From: Lindgomyces ingoldianus
Taxonomy: Eukaryota > Ascomycota > Dothideomycetes > Pleosporales > Lindgomycetaceae
Length of the DNA stretch: 64,000 nt
Direction: 5' to 3'
Assembly: GCF_010093535.1 (NCBI RefSeq)
Contig: NW_022985163.1
Location: 1,984,479-2,048,478, forward strand
Made by a program: the position numbers and the translations under genes. Positions 21,592 to 32,444 of the stretch are shown in pieces; position 1 is the first letter of the stretch; the number at the start of each line of letters is the position of its first letter. The notes under the pieces were generated by a model. The model worked only from the letters and a program-made list of their open reading frames with translations. It ran no database searches and was not told the origin of the DNA.

Positions 21592-22205
21592 CTACCCCCC
21601 TCTCTATAGACTAATAGTCCTTATTAGTAGTAATTATAGTACAAAGTATTACTGCTATGTCCTCTACCTTCTTAAACTAAAACTAGTCTAATTTAGCTAG
21701 GTGTTCTTACTAAGTATTCTTTTACACTGCTAGCAGTGTTCTCTAAACTTAAACGCTACACATGTAGTTATTAATTATTAAAGTAGCAAGTGTAGTTTAT
21801 TAATTAGAGCTAATTTAAATAGAATAATAAAGTCTTTTTTATAAGTCCTTCTTTCTAGATTATATGCTATAAGGTAGGCTACTATAGTTTTAAAGAAGTT
21901 TATCTAAGTATGTTTAAAACTATAATTTAGTACTTATAGGCTAAAAGAAAGCTTTTTTATAAGTAGAAAGACTAATTTAACTAAAATACTTTTTTTTTGA
22001 TAGCTACACTAATAAAGCGCGCTTTAAATGTAGAAAAAGCCTTCTTTTTATTTATCTTAAAAGTCTAGAACACTTACTATGCCTTAGTTTCCTTCTAACT
22101 AGTAATAAAATAAGCTTATAAGAGCTTTATTATATTCTTTACACTTTTAAACTAAAACTAGTCTAATTTAGCTAGGTATCTAGGCTCTAGGTAATCCTTT
22201 GCAAT

Positions 22206-22508
22206 TGTCAGATTGAAGCACTGTTTCTAGGCTTCCTGAGATGAATGATGGGTTTGGATATAATGTATAGGATAATTAATTAATTTTGTATTAATAGTGT
22301 TTATTTATTAATTCTTTTTCTGCTCTACTTGTGTTGCTTAGCTTTTTGTTTTACTAATCTAAGTCCCTTGCGCACTTGCCCTATGCGCGACTAGCTTGCA
22401 ACATGCTGTAATTTGCTGCAACATACTGTTTAAGCTTATTACTTGTACTATGTAGCAGCTTTTGTTAAGCGTTCCTTCTGTCTTAACAGTAGGTGCGCAT
22501 ATCTAACA
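22206..22508 (-). repeat. Copia 3' LTR
   Basis: 303 bp, starts TGTCAGATTGAAGCACTG; its end reads ATCTAACA, a RIP form of ATCTGACA. Confidence 0.92.
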
Positions 22509-25500
22509 CACCTCTTTAGCTTAGACATGCTTTAAGCTAGTTCCTAATTACGCAACCTTAGTATGCTTCTAGGGCTTCTATTCTTACTTTAATCTTTTCT
22601 ATATCTGCTTTCTAACTAACTATCCTCTCCCTAATGTTAACTAGCTAAATTTGCTAAAGAAAGCTTAGCTATTTGCTAGCTAGAAGCGCCTTAGTAAGTC
22701 TGTCTATAAGCATCTTACTAGAGAGGACATAGACAACCTTAATTATTTGTTAAGAAACTTCCTGTTAGATCTAGTAGTTATAAATGTTAACATGTTAGAG
22801 CTTAGTTTAAAGTTAAAATATCTTTTTATTTACTAGTTAAATTATCTGCTTGTTGTTGCACTAAATTATAATAGTTAAATTAAGTAGCTTAACTTATAGT
22901 TTATTAAGAAGCATTCTTATAAACATAGCTTCCTTAGTAACTTAGAACAGTATAAGTAATTCTGCTTCTGTTGTTAACATTATAACTATATCTTATTTAT
23001 TTACTTACTATGCAATTTATCTGCTAAATAGTTAAATAATATAGCCTTAAAAGCTTTTTTTATTAAGTGTATTATCTGCAAATAATGCATTGCTTACTAT
23101 TATAAGGTAGTCTTCTTCTTCTAATTAGAGTGCGTATGTCTAAGTTGCATGTAGGTATAGGATAACTTAATTAGCTGCATCCTAATAGTTAGATGCAGGA
23201 TTTGTGAGAAACTGTGCAAGGCGTAATGTAGTAAAGGTAATGTCTAGTCTTATAGTAACTACTGTAAAGAGCAGAGATCTAATCTTCTACTAATATTAAT
23301 TTACTTTTAATAGGGTTGCAAAACTAGATTGCAGCATAAGTTTAATTCTACTTATAGGTGTAGCATGCTGCAGGTTCTTTCTGTTAGCTAGCTTAGCTAT
23401 TTTGTTAATATATAAGGCCTATAACAGCTAAATTATTTATTGCTGTTAATCTCTAATAATCTTAACTCTTAAGAACTATTATAGGTCCTTGCCTTCTATT
23501 AGGGTATACTTTTCTTATAACTAGTCTACTACACGCTGTGCATTTGCTTTAGAGCCTTTTCTGTACATAATAATAAAGTTGTCTATGTAAAAGAAGATAA
23601 ATATTCTAGCTTTAGTTATATAGTAGGGTTTATATAGGACAGCTAAGAACCTAAGGCCTTTAAAAGTTGTTATAAAATAGTGTTGCTAGAGTAGAAAAAA
23701 AATTTATAAGCTGTATAGTGCCTTTTAAAGCTTTAGTATTATACCTAGTTTCTAATAGCTTCTTAGCATCTGCATGTAGATATTATAGTTAATTACTGCA
23801 TATATAAACGCGTTAGTTACGTTGTATTATTTAAGCTTTAGGTTAAAGTATGCAGATATTACTATTAGCATTTAAAATAAGCGTCTTGCTAGGGTGGCAG
23901 TGTAGGTATCTTATGTAGTAATGTTTCTCTATTAATTGCTGTAGACTACTAGTTGCGCCTTACATCTTTGTAGTCTATAGTGCTTGTTAAGCTTATAGGT
24001 GTACACCTACATATAATCTAGAATCTGCTGTCTAGCTGCCTTAATTAGCTTTGTTTAGACCTCTGTCTAGAATTTTATTGTTTAATAACTATCTAGGTGC
24101 GTTCTTTCTGCTGCCTTAAACATCTTATGTAGAGGGTGCTTCTCTAGTTACTTTTAAGTTAATAGTAAAGGTAGTAGCTAGCTTTTATAAGGTGTCTTTC
24201 TTTTAAATAGCATTTTTATTAATGCTGCTTTATTTAGCGTCTTACTGCTATGCTTTTTTACACTTCTAGATCTTATGCTAGCTATAAAGGCTACAGCCTA
24301 TAGTATAGTCTTTAATAACTCTATTTAGCTTAGCTTTAGTGCTGCTCTAGCTATTAACTGCATAAGTAATGCTGCAGGTAGCAGAGTATTTAGAGGAGAC
24401 AGATAGTTATCTTTAATTTTTCTTTCTTAATAGTAGCTTAGTAAGTCTACTTTGTTAAAATTTAATATATTGTTTATAGTGTTGTCTTTATAAAATAATT
24501 CTGTCTTTAATTAATAACTAAGTGTTAGAAGCTTAATTATTCTAATATATATAGTAATTTTCTTTACTATGTTGTGCATAAGGTTATCTATTAGGTCTTT
24601 AGGCTTACTACTAAAAATTAAGTGTTTATTAAAAATAATATTATGTGTATAAATTACTTTTACTAGCAGTAGTATCTATACACAGTAGATGTTTAATAAT
24701 TAGTACCTAACTAGATATCTAATCTACGCCTTTAAGTCTAGCCTTTATAGCTTAGATTTGTTTTAATGCGTGTTATTAGTTATTATAAATGCTTTACAGC
24801 TATAGGCTTTTAGATATGTAAAGCTTAGCTTTTAAATTAACATAATAACTTTATTATTTAAAGCTGCTTATGTAAAGAAGATCTTGTATAGTGTCTTCTA
24901 GTTATTAGCATATTTTAGCGTCTAATTGTATAGGTATACGCTAGCTCTAGTGATGTATAGCTATATGTTCTATAGTAGGTTAGCATCTAGTTGCATAGCC
25001 TATAACTTCTCTTTATTTACACCCCCTAAGCGTTTAGCTCCTCTGTTCTAGGCTTATGTATTTAGTGCTAAAGGCTTAACAGTTATTCTATGTAATGCTA
25101 GCTAGTGTTTTACCTTTAGTCCTACTATTATAATCTTGTTGTTAGCTTTAATAACTTTTACAGTAATATTATAATAGTTCTTTAAAAAAAGGATAAAGAT
25201 TATAAAAGCTTTAATAATTAATTTAGTAGGCTTATTATTTTTAAAGTAGAGGTCCTACTAGAAGCTAGAATACTTGTTAGTAATTAGTATTTAACTCTAC
25301 TCTTTTATAATGCTTTATGCTTTGTATGTATAGAAATTAATTAATAGTCTTTTACTAGGTCTACTATTACTAATTTACAGTGCGCAGCTAATTTATTATT
25401 ATATCTTAGCTTTGCTACATAAGTTATATTAGACTATTATAATTTCTTTAATTTACACCCCCTTAGCTTACTATATAAGGTGTTAAAGTGTAGCTAGTCT

Positions 25501-27293
25501 AGGGTGTTCTAGACGCTTATGCTATAGCTCTACTAATGCCTTTTATAAACTATGTTTAGTTCTTGTGTTAATTATATGTGTATAATATAAGCCCTTTTAT
25601 AGTAGATAGTACTCTAACACCTATTAGCTATAGATCTCTATAAGATCTCTAATTATTGTTCTATCTAGGGCCTTTAAAGCAGTTAGCTCTACTTATGTGT
25701 CCTACTAAATTCCTTTTTATTATAGTAGGCAGAATAAGACTAGGTTGCACAGCAGGTCTAGGCACAGTGCAGTGTTATGTAGTATAAGACTGTATGCTTA
25801 ACTGTGTGTTCTATGCTTACTCTTTAAGCTTAGTGTAATTAATTTGTAGCTTTAAATCTATATATAAGAGTTTTTAGACTAGATAAAGTCTTTTAGTGTT
25901 AGTAAATAATAGTTATAGATTTAATTAAAATTATTTGTAATATAGCATGTTAAGCTTAAGTTAAGGATAAATAATTCTTTTAGTAGATATCTATTCTAGT
26001 TTAAATTAACTATAGCTAGTAATATAGCTACCTTAACTCTTAATACTTTCTAGCTTTTAAGTTAGTCTTCTTATATCTCTAGCATAGGTGTATGTAAACT
26101 CTTTAGAATTAGTATTTTTAAATTATGTCTGTGCTGCTTTCTAAGTAGGCTTTAAAATTCTAAGTTGTGCTTACGCTTTAATACTATAAGCTCTTTAACT
26201 TTTTTATTTAGTATCTACTAGTCTAGTGCTCTATCTAGATAGACATAGAAGTAGTCCTTTAGTGCATAGATGTGTCTACATGCAGGACATTTAGTGCCTT
26301 CTGTTTTAGTAAGTTTCTAGCTTAAAGATAACTTTCTATTATCTTTTTAATAACATTAATATTAAGGTCTACTTTATTTTCTTAATGTTGCAACTTCTGC
26401 ACTACAAGTGTTCTTATTTATGCTCTAGGTAGTTTTCCTACTTTTAGCAAGATATAACAAGTTATCTGTTGTAAAAGTAGCTTTATGCTTTTTTATATGT
26501 ATTAGATAATTTAACATTATATGTTTTTAAAAGCGCTTTATTATTTTTTTTTAATTTATGTTTAGTGTAAACTGTCTACTTTTCTAAAAGGTTATAGACT
26601 AATAAGGGGCAACTTTATTTATAGTAGTTAGAAAGTCCTTTATAACAGCATTAAACTGTGTTGTTTCTAGAACATTTTATGTCTCTGCTTTTATAGCAGC
26701 GTAATTATACTCTGCTAGCTACAGGTTCTATATGCTTATGTTTCTTAGCAGCTTTAAAAATGCATTATATTAGTTGCGCGCATGTTCTTATCTAAATTAG
26801 TTATTAATACTTACTATAGCTTTAAAGTTTATAATTTACTGTCTAAGTAGTTAATCTAGGGAACAGCATGTACACTGTAGATGTAGGCTAACTGTTAACT
26901 AGATAAAGACAATAATTTATTAGAAGCTTAATTACTTTCTTTTATAATTATGTTTATTACTCTTATACTTATTAGCCTTAATCTTATAGTATTTAATAGC
27001 TTCTTTAAAGGCTCTAACACTGCTTATTAATAGCTTGTTTATGTGCGTAGGCGTTTTAACATTAGAGGCTAGTAAAAACTTAGCTATTAGCAGCATCTCT
27101 AGAGCTCTTAGTTTAGAGATTATTTAGATAGTTAACTTAGGATCCACTTGCGGCTAGATGCTGTGCGCTACACATCTTAATTGCAGCTGCATCATCTAGG
27201 CTCTGTAGTTAGTGTGGTCTTAAAGGACAACTGTCGCGTCTTAAGGAGGCTAGGTGGCCATTTTGTATTAATAGAGGCACTAAGACTCTTAAT

Positions 27294-27596
27294 TATTAGA
27301 TTAAAGCACTGTTTCTAGGCTTCCTAAGATAAATAATAGGTTTAGATATAATATATAGGATAATTAATTAGTTTTGTATTAATAGTGTTTATTTATTAAT
27401 CCTTTTTCTGCTTTACTTGTGTTGCTTAGCTTTTTGTTTTGCTAATCTAAGTCTCTTGCGCACTTGCTCTATGCGCGACTAGCTTGCAACATGCTGCAAT
27501 TTGCTGCAACATACTGTTTAAGCTTATTGCTTGTACTATGTAGCAGCTTTCGTCAAGCGTTCCTCCTGTCTTGACAGTAGGTGCGCATATCTGACA
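27294..27596 (-). repeat. Copia 5' LTR
   Basis: 303 bp, starts TATTAGATT (RIP form of TGTCAGATT) and ends ATCTGACA. It has the same length as the other LTR without indels, so the two LTRs differ by point changes only. Confidence 0.92.
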
Positions 27597-28150
27597 GCAA
27601 TACTAGCTGTGTGTCTCTATATTAATGCTATGTGTGCACGCTTGCTCTAATAGTAATCTAAATTAATGTTAAGTTTGTCTATAATAAAAGCTTACTATTA
27701 TTTAAACATAAGTTCTTTACTATTTATAAAGATCCTAATTTTAAGTGTGTGTTTAGTAAAGTAGATTTACTAAGTCTAAAAAGTACTTAAAAGGTCTTTT
27801 ACACTTAAAGTAGTAAGAGTAGTATAAGGCGTTATTAGAGGTAATTTAGTAGTTAGTAAAAGTTAACTAGTAGTTTTTAGCTAGATTAGCTGCTTAAGCT
27901 ATGCTTATAATTCAGCAATCTAATTATTAATAAATATACTACTAGAGGTTAACTCTAAATTAAGTAGAAGTATAGCTTTAGGTGCTGTAGAAGTAAGTTT
28001 AGCTGTTAACATAAATTATAAATTAACTCTAAAAAGCTTGCCTTAGCTAGAGTGTATTTTAATTCTAGAATTAAAGAGTAGTTAGTAAGACATTAGTAGT
28101 TACCTCTAATTCTAATAAGTTATTAGTAGTCTTTAGTTTTTTACTTTAGC

Positions 28151-28354
28151 TGTGACGGCGTGTACCGCCTCACATGCTCTGCGGCATTAGCTCCCTCGCT
28201 TGCGCAACGAGTAGCACGCTAGTGCTACAAGTAGCGCCTTGGCAGGGGGCACACATGTATATTTAAACTCGCAGAGCAGCTCCTCTGCTCCTTAGTTTAA
28301 TCTAGTTGAGTTACACCACCTCTTGCTTGTAGCTTGAGCATGCCGACCGTGACA
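28151..28354. mobile_element. Solo LTR Z, 204 bp, GC-rich and unmutated
   Basis: TGTGACGGCG ... ACCGTGACA flanked by the duplication TTAGC (28146-28150 and 28355-28359). A TATA-like TATATTTAAA lies at about 28258. Its composition contrasts sharply with the RIP-degraded LTR element around it. No second copy is in the window, so the parent family is unknown. The TG...CA ends and 5-bp duplication favour an LTR over a MITE. Confidence 0.85.
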
Positions 28355-28544
28355 TTAGCGCACTTTTTATAACTTTTCTAAAAGCAATTTTAATTTATAA
28401 ACTAAATAGTTTAGTATAATAGTGTGTAAGTATTATAACCTAAACTAAATTAGACACATCTTAAAGCTTAGATATAGTTAAATAAATAATTAGTGTAATA
28501 TTATAATAAAGCTGTTACTAGTAAAAGTAAGTTTTTTAAGATAA

Positions 28545-28914
28545 TGTAATAGCGCAGGCAAGACAATAGGTCTAAATATAGTAGGAATCTACTTAGAGGC
28601 ATATAGAAGTGTGTAGGGACTCTAAACCTAGGAATGCTATTAACACCTATAGGCCTTGTATAAAAGAATATTAGAAAACTACTAAGCTAGCTACAGGGGC
28701 AAGGTGCAACTAAATACATAAAGGAATAGAGGTATAGTAGAGAGCAAGGCAGAGTTAGGGCTAGGTTAAGGTTAGGGCTAATACAAGGGCCTTCTAGAGG
28801 TTCTAGGCAACCTAAGATAGAGACAATTCATAAGAATTAAGTTAGGGTTAGAGCTGATACAGGGACCCTTTGGATAGGTTCTAGGCGACCTAAGATGGAA
28901 CGAGAATTGTTACA
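28545..28914 (-). repeat. LTR of element Y (5' LTR by orientation)
   Basis: 370 bp, begins TGTAATAGCGCAGGC and ends GAATTGTTACA. The last 120 bp are nearly free of RIP changes while the first part is mutated. Confidence 0.92.
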
Positions 28915-29282
28915 GCTAGGGGGGAAATCCTTATATATCTAGCTTAAGTATGTGCTAAATAATTAACTAATTCTTATTATTATCTAGCTTTTATAAGTTA
29001 GCTATATAATTAGCTTAAAAAGGTTGTCTAGCGTGTTAGTTACTTATTATTTTTTAAAAAACTTTATAAATAGCTATAGCATGTTGCTTAAAAAGTGTTA
29101 CATTTTATTTAAAAGCTTAAAGCATAAGCTGCATTTAACATTTTTTTAATATGTTTAAGTAGTGTTGTTAGAAATACATTAGTGTAGAAAAAGTAGTGTA
29201 GTAGGGTCTTAGTAAAAGTAAGTAACTTAGGTGTGTAAGCAACTTGCCTGTGAAGTACGTTATTTTTTACATAAACTAAGTA

Positions 29283-31145
29283 ACGTACTTCATGGGCAAG
29301 TTGCTCACACACCTGAGTCGCTTACTTTTGCCAAGACCCCACCCTAACAAACTCTATTATGGCCTATAACAACCTGCTCTAGCACTATATAGTACAGTAC
29401 AGCCTAGAATATTATTTAGATACTACTTCTGCTTCTTGCTTACATATTTGCGCATTATGCCTAGTCTAATTGCACTGTCTGCAGCGCCTTTAGGATAGCT
29501 TACTTACTTTAGCTTACACCTGCTTCTTTACCTTCTTTCTATTACTACGCGCTTTAAACTCCTTTAGAGCTATTAAGCGTAGGCCTTTCTAAATTATTAA
29601 GGTCTTTTTTGCTTTAATTTACTTTCTTTTATATAATTTATGTTATATAGTAGCCTTATTAGCTACTTAAAGCTTAGTAATTTCTTATTATGCTAACACT
29701 AGCTTATATGTAATTATTACTACCTTTTTTAAAACTTTTTTAAACACCTTAACTATAAAAGTTAGTAAACTATTTATATACTTTTAAATTTTTATTTTTA
29801 TAAGTATTAATTATAACTTAAGTTTTAAAGTATTACTTAGAGTTTATAACTACTAGGGCTTATTATATATAAGTAGTAGTAGTAATAAAGTGTACAACTT
29901 TATATTAAGGCTTATTATAACTTATTATAGGTTAAAAAAAACTAATCTAGCGCTTTAAAACTTTTTTTAAATATTACTAAAAGTAATTATAGCATTATAA
30001 GCTACTTTAAAGCATAGTAAGAACTTTATTTTTATAATATAAGTAATCTAGTTATATATAAGGTTTTTAGCTTAGCGCTTATATACTTTCTTTAAAAAAG
30101 TAAAACAACCTACATTAAGTAGCTATAAAAAGTGTAATAAGTAAAAAAGTATATAAATAGTAATAATTTTATTATTTTTATAGTATTACTAGAAATAAAG
30201 TAAGTTATAGCTCTTATAGCTATTAATAACTAGTAGATAGTAGCTGCTAACAGTACACTTTTTTATATGCACATTAAAGTGCTTTAACTAGTCTAGACTA
30301 AGCTAATTAGTAGTCTAGCTGCGCTTAGAGATTATAATAACTTAATTTTAAAGTAGATTTTTTTTATACTAGTTTAAAAAATAGTTGCTACTTTAAAAAA
30401 TAATAAAAAGTAAAATAGCTTACTTTTTAGCATTAATGCCCTAAATAGCTGTTGTCTACTTCTAGTTACCTAGCTAGACTGCTTTTAGCTGTCCTTATCT
30501 CTCTAAACTTATAACAACTGCTCTAGTAGATATCTAGCCTATTATAAACCTTATTTTATTAAAGTTATATATGTTATTATTTTAGATGCTATACTTAACT
30601 TTAATATTCTTTATAAAGTTAAACTAGCTTTAAATTACTATAAAATTTTTATAAAAAGCTTTTTTATAGTTATACTTATACTTAAACTTTACTTTAAGCT
30701 TTAAGTAACACTTAATAAATGTATTAAGCTAGTTTATACTAATATAGCCTATATTACACTTAGTGTGTAAAGAATTAGCTATATTAGCTATAGCTACTAG
30801 CTAAAGAGGAAATCCTTGCGCATCTAGCTTAAGTATGTGCTAAATAATTACCTGCTTTTTATTATTATCTAGCTTTTATAAGTTAGCTATATAATTAGCT
30901 TAAAAAGGTTATTTAACGCGTTAGTTACTTATTATCTTTTAAAAAACTTTATAAATAGCTGTAGCATGTTGCTTAGAAAGTGTTGCGTTTTATTTAAAAG
31001 CTTAAAGCATAAGCTATATCTAACATTTCTTTAACATGTTTAAGTAGTGTTATTAGAAATACATTAGTATAGAAAGAGTAGTATAGTAGGGTCTTAGCAA
31101 AAGTAAGCAACTTAGGTGTGTAAGCAACTCGCCTATAAAGTACGT
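29283..31145 (-). mobile_element. Fot1-like transposon (family A), full length, RIP-inactivated
   Basis: 1863 bp between TA dinucleotides (29281-29282 and 31146-31147). The left end (ACGTACTTCATGGGCAAGTT) carries the C-terminal side of the transposase, so the gene reads on minus. Its left 250 bp are the least mutated of the family A copies here apart from 44436 and 45304. Only 20 bp separate it from the neighbouring copy that ends at 29260. Confidence 0.88.
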
Positions 31146-31189
31146 TAGCATTTAGCTTTCTAAAGAGCTATAATACTATTTATATATTC

Positions 31190-31420
31190 TGCAACATATA
31201 TACCTCTAATTCTGTCTAACAGGACTGTTTAACCCAGCCTCTATACTGCTGTACAGGGACAAACCACAATCTGGTCACTCTACGCCACTCCATTAGCCCA
31301 CTAGCCATTACGTAGGACTGTACACCCTACCGTCGGCCCCTCTGCATCCTGCCCTGCCCTAGGGATAACATTGACCCGCGTGCTTCTAAGAAGCAAGGAT
31401 TGTAACACCTTTCTCCCAGG
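31190..31420 (+). repeat. Gypsy leader-like fragment, largely free of RIP
   Basis: It shares several blocks with the leader just behind the 5' LTR of the Gypsy elements at 53527 and 57360: ATATATACCTCTAATTCTGTC, the block around AGGGACAAACCACAA, and GACTGTACACCC. Here GC content is normal and no LTR directly precedes it. Probably a remnant of a related Ty3/Gypsy element at the island edge. Confidence 0.6.
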
Positions 31421-31555
31421 TATGGGTAGGGGAGTCGAAGTGATCTTTGAGGGAGTAATAGATGTATAAGTCTCAGAGGAGCACTTGTTATCTAATGTAG
31501 AGATTGACAACAACTTTCCTAGAGAGTCGTTTCAGAGGTATATATACATGGGATT

Positions 31556-31618
31556 GGATCGCAGGCCTCGCAGGCTGACGGCTGCCTCGCAGTTGCCAAG
31601 GTGCGAGGCTTGCGATCC
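31556..31618. repeat. 17-bp inverted repeat (potential hairpin)
   Basis: GGATCGCAGGCCTCGCA at 31556-31572 pairs with TGCGAGGCTTGCGATCC at 31602-31618 (16 of 17 positions) around a 29-nt loop; a third CTTGCGATCC follows at about 31628. GC-rich. It could be an LTR control region or a terminator-like structure; function unknown. Confidence 0.7.
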
Positions 31619-32444
31619 CTTTCTTGGCTTGCGATCCATCTGACCTTAGTCATCCTGTCACGTGACTTACCAGAGTCTTGGTTCGCTTATTCTAGCCCCT
31701 GTCGCTTGTTACCCCTCTTCTAGTGCGACTGTCCTTCGCCATACAGTCGTAATCAAATAATACATCAAATAATACACTATCTCTGCCGCCAAGCCCTCTC
31801 TCCTATTGGTCTGGATATAAGCCGGTTATTGATCTGATTGGTAGAAAATCAAATAACCAAAAAGCTTTGTTGTTCTACGTTTTTAAGCTTTAAGTAATCA
31901 TTCTGCTCTGCTACATGCTTAATCTAGCCTTCTTTTTTCCCTATCATGATCAAAGACAACGCAGTAAGGGGTGTTAAAATCACTTCTGCTGCGTGGTTTT
32001 TCCCTCCAAATATGATTAGCGCTGCTAAGACCTTCCAAGCAAAGCCCGTTATTGTTCCTAATCAGGACTAGCCACTTTCTTCCTGGAAAGGAAGGATAAT
32101 CTGCTCGTAGTTTAACAGTGCAAAACGTAAGCTGTATTCTAGTTTCTTTTAAAGATTCTAATTAGTGTTGTTAAGGCATTGTAATGTTAGGACGCTTGTG
32201 TAGCTAGCCGTGGCGGTGCGAAATGAGCAGCGGGTGAACGGAAGTTAAGCCAGGCGTTATTTTGCTTACCAACGGGGGATACGGCGCTAACCAAAAGGGG
32301 AAGTGGGAGGAGGTCAGTTGGTCGATGATAAACGCAAGACCATAGAAAATTATGCTAGATCAGACCATCTGGCAGCCTCAACTAGCCGTGAGGTCATCGA
32401 TATCTTTATTTATCCTAGCCAAGACCGGCCCGATCGAACGAGAG
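31619..32444. other. Downstream flank of the giant gene with transposase remnants
   Basis: No intact gene. A plus-strand frame at 31946-32071 (41 codons from an ATG) resembles the helix-turn-helix start of pogo/psq-type transposases (phrase G-V-K-I-T-S-A-A then P-P-N-M-I-S). At about 32130-32190 there is similarity to the N-terminal end of the family B transposon (compare 4605-4670). Both are weak matches. On minus, AATAAA at 32405-32410, 35 nt beyond the stop codon at 32445, is a likely poly(A) signal for the giant gene. Confidence 0.45.
32405..32410 (-). promoter_or_regulatory. Probable poly(A) signal AATAAA
   Basis: TTTATT on plus, that is AATAAA on minus, 35 bases downstream of the stop codon of the giant gene. 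Confidence 0.55.

Larger units (their letters stand above)
22206..27596 (-). mobile_element. Ty1/Copia retrotransposon, full length, RIP-inactivated
   Basis: 5391 bp with two 303-bp LTRs (22206-22508 and 27294-27596; TGTCAG ... CTGACA) and the 5-bp duplication GCAAT (22201-22205 and 27597-27601). Sense is minus. The gag start is still visible as ATG at 27261, followed by a sequence in which P-P-x-D-A-T-V-V-L and W-M-M-Q-L-Q-L can be read. The reverse transcriptase active site Y-V-D-D appears at 23578-23589 as Y-I-D-N (G-to-A changes), with the Copia phrases F-L-x-V-K-I-I-R-D and Q-A-L-Y-I-N-K-I further on, towards 23400. Gag therefore lies at the high-coordinate side and RT/RNase H at the low side, the Copia order. 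Many TAA/TAG codons. Confidence 0.93.
21222..28914 (-). mobile_element. Short LTR retrotransposon Y, host of two further insertions
   Basis: Two LTRs of 370 bp (21222-21591 and 28545-28914) with TGTAAC ... GTTACA ends and the 5-bp duplication GCTAG (21217-21221 and 28915-28919). The polypurine tract lies just inside the left LTR (21592-21606, AGAGAGGGGGG on minus), so the sense strand is minus. Subtracting the Copia element and the solo LTR leaves 2088 bp, with only about 1.35 kb of internal sequence: too short for gag-pol, so it is a non-autonomous element or deleted copy. The internal remnants (21607-22200 and 27602-28545) have no recognisable domain. It is the same LTR family as the solo LTRs at 150 and 14634. 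Confidence 0.9.
18573..29260 (-). mobile_element. Fot1-like transposon (family A) split by two insertions
   Basis: The left end (TA at 18571-18572, then ACGCACTTCACAGGC) and the right end (CTTGCCTGTGAAGTACGT, TA at 29261-29262) belong to one element. Removing the fold-back element (19075-20179 plus TA) and the LTR element (21222-28914 plus 5 bp) leaves about 1883 bp, which equals a normal 1865-bp copy plus an extra 17-bp unit in the left TIR. That unit, TTGCTTACACACCTGAG, is present twice at 18591-18624. RIP-degraded. Confidence 0.9.
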
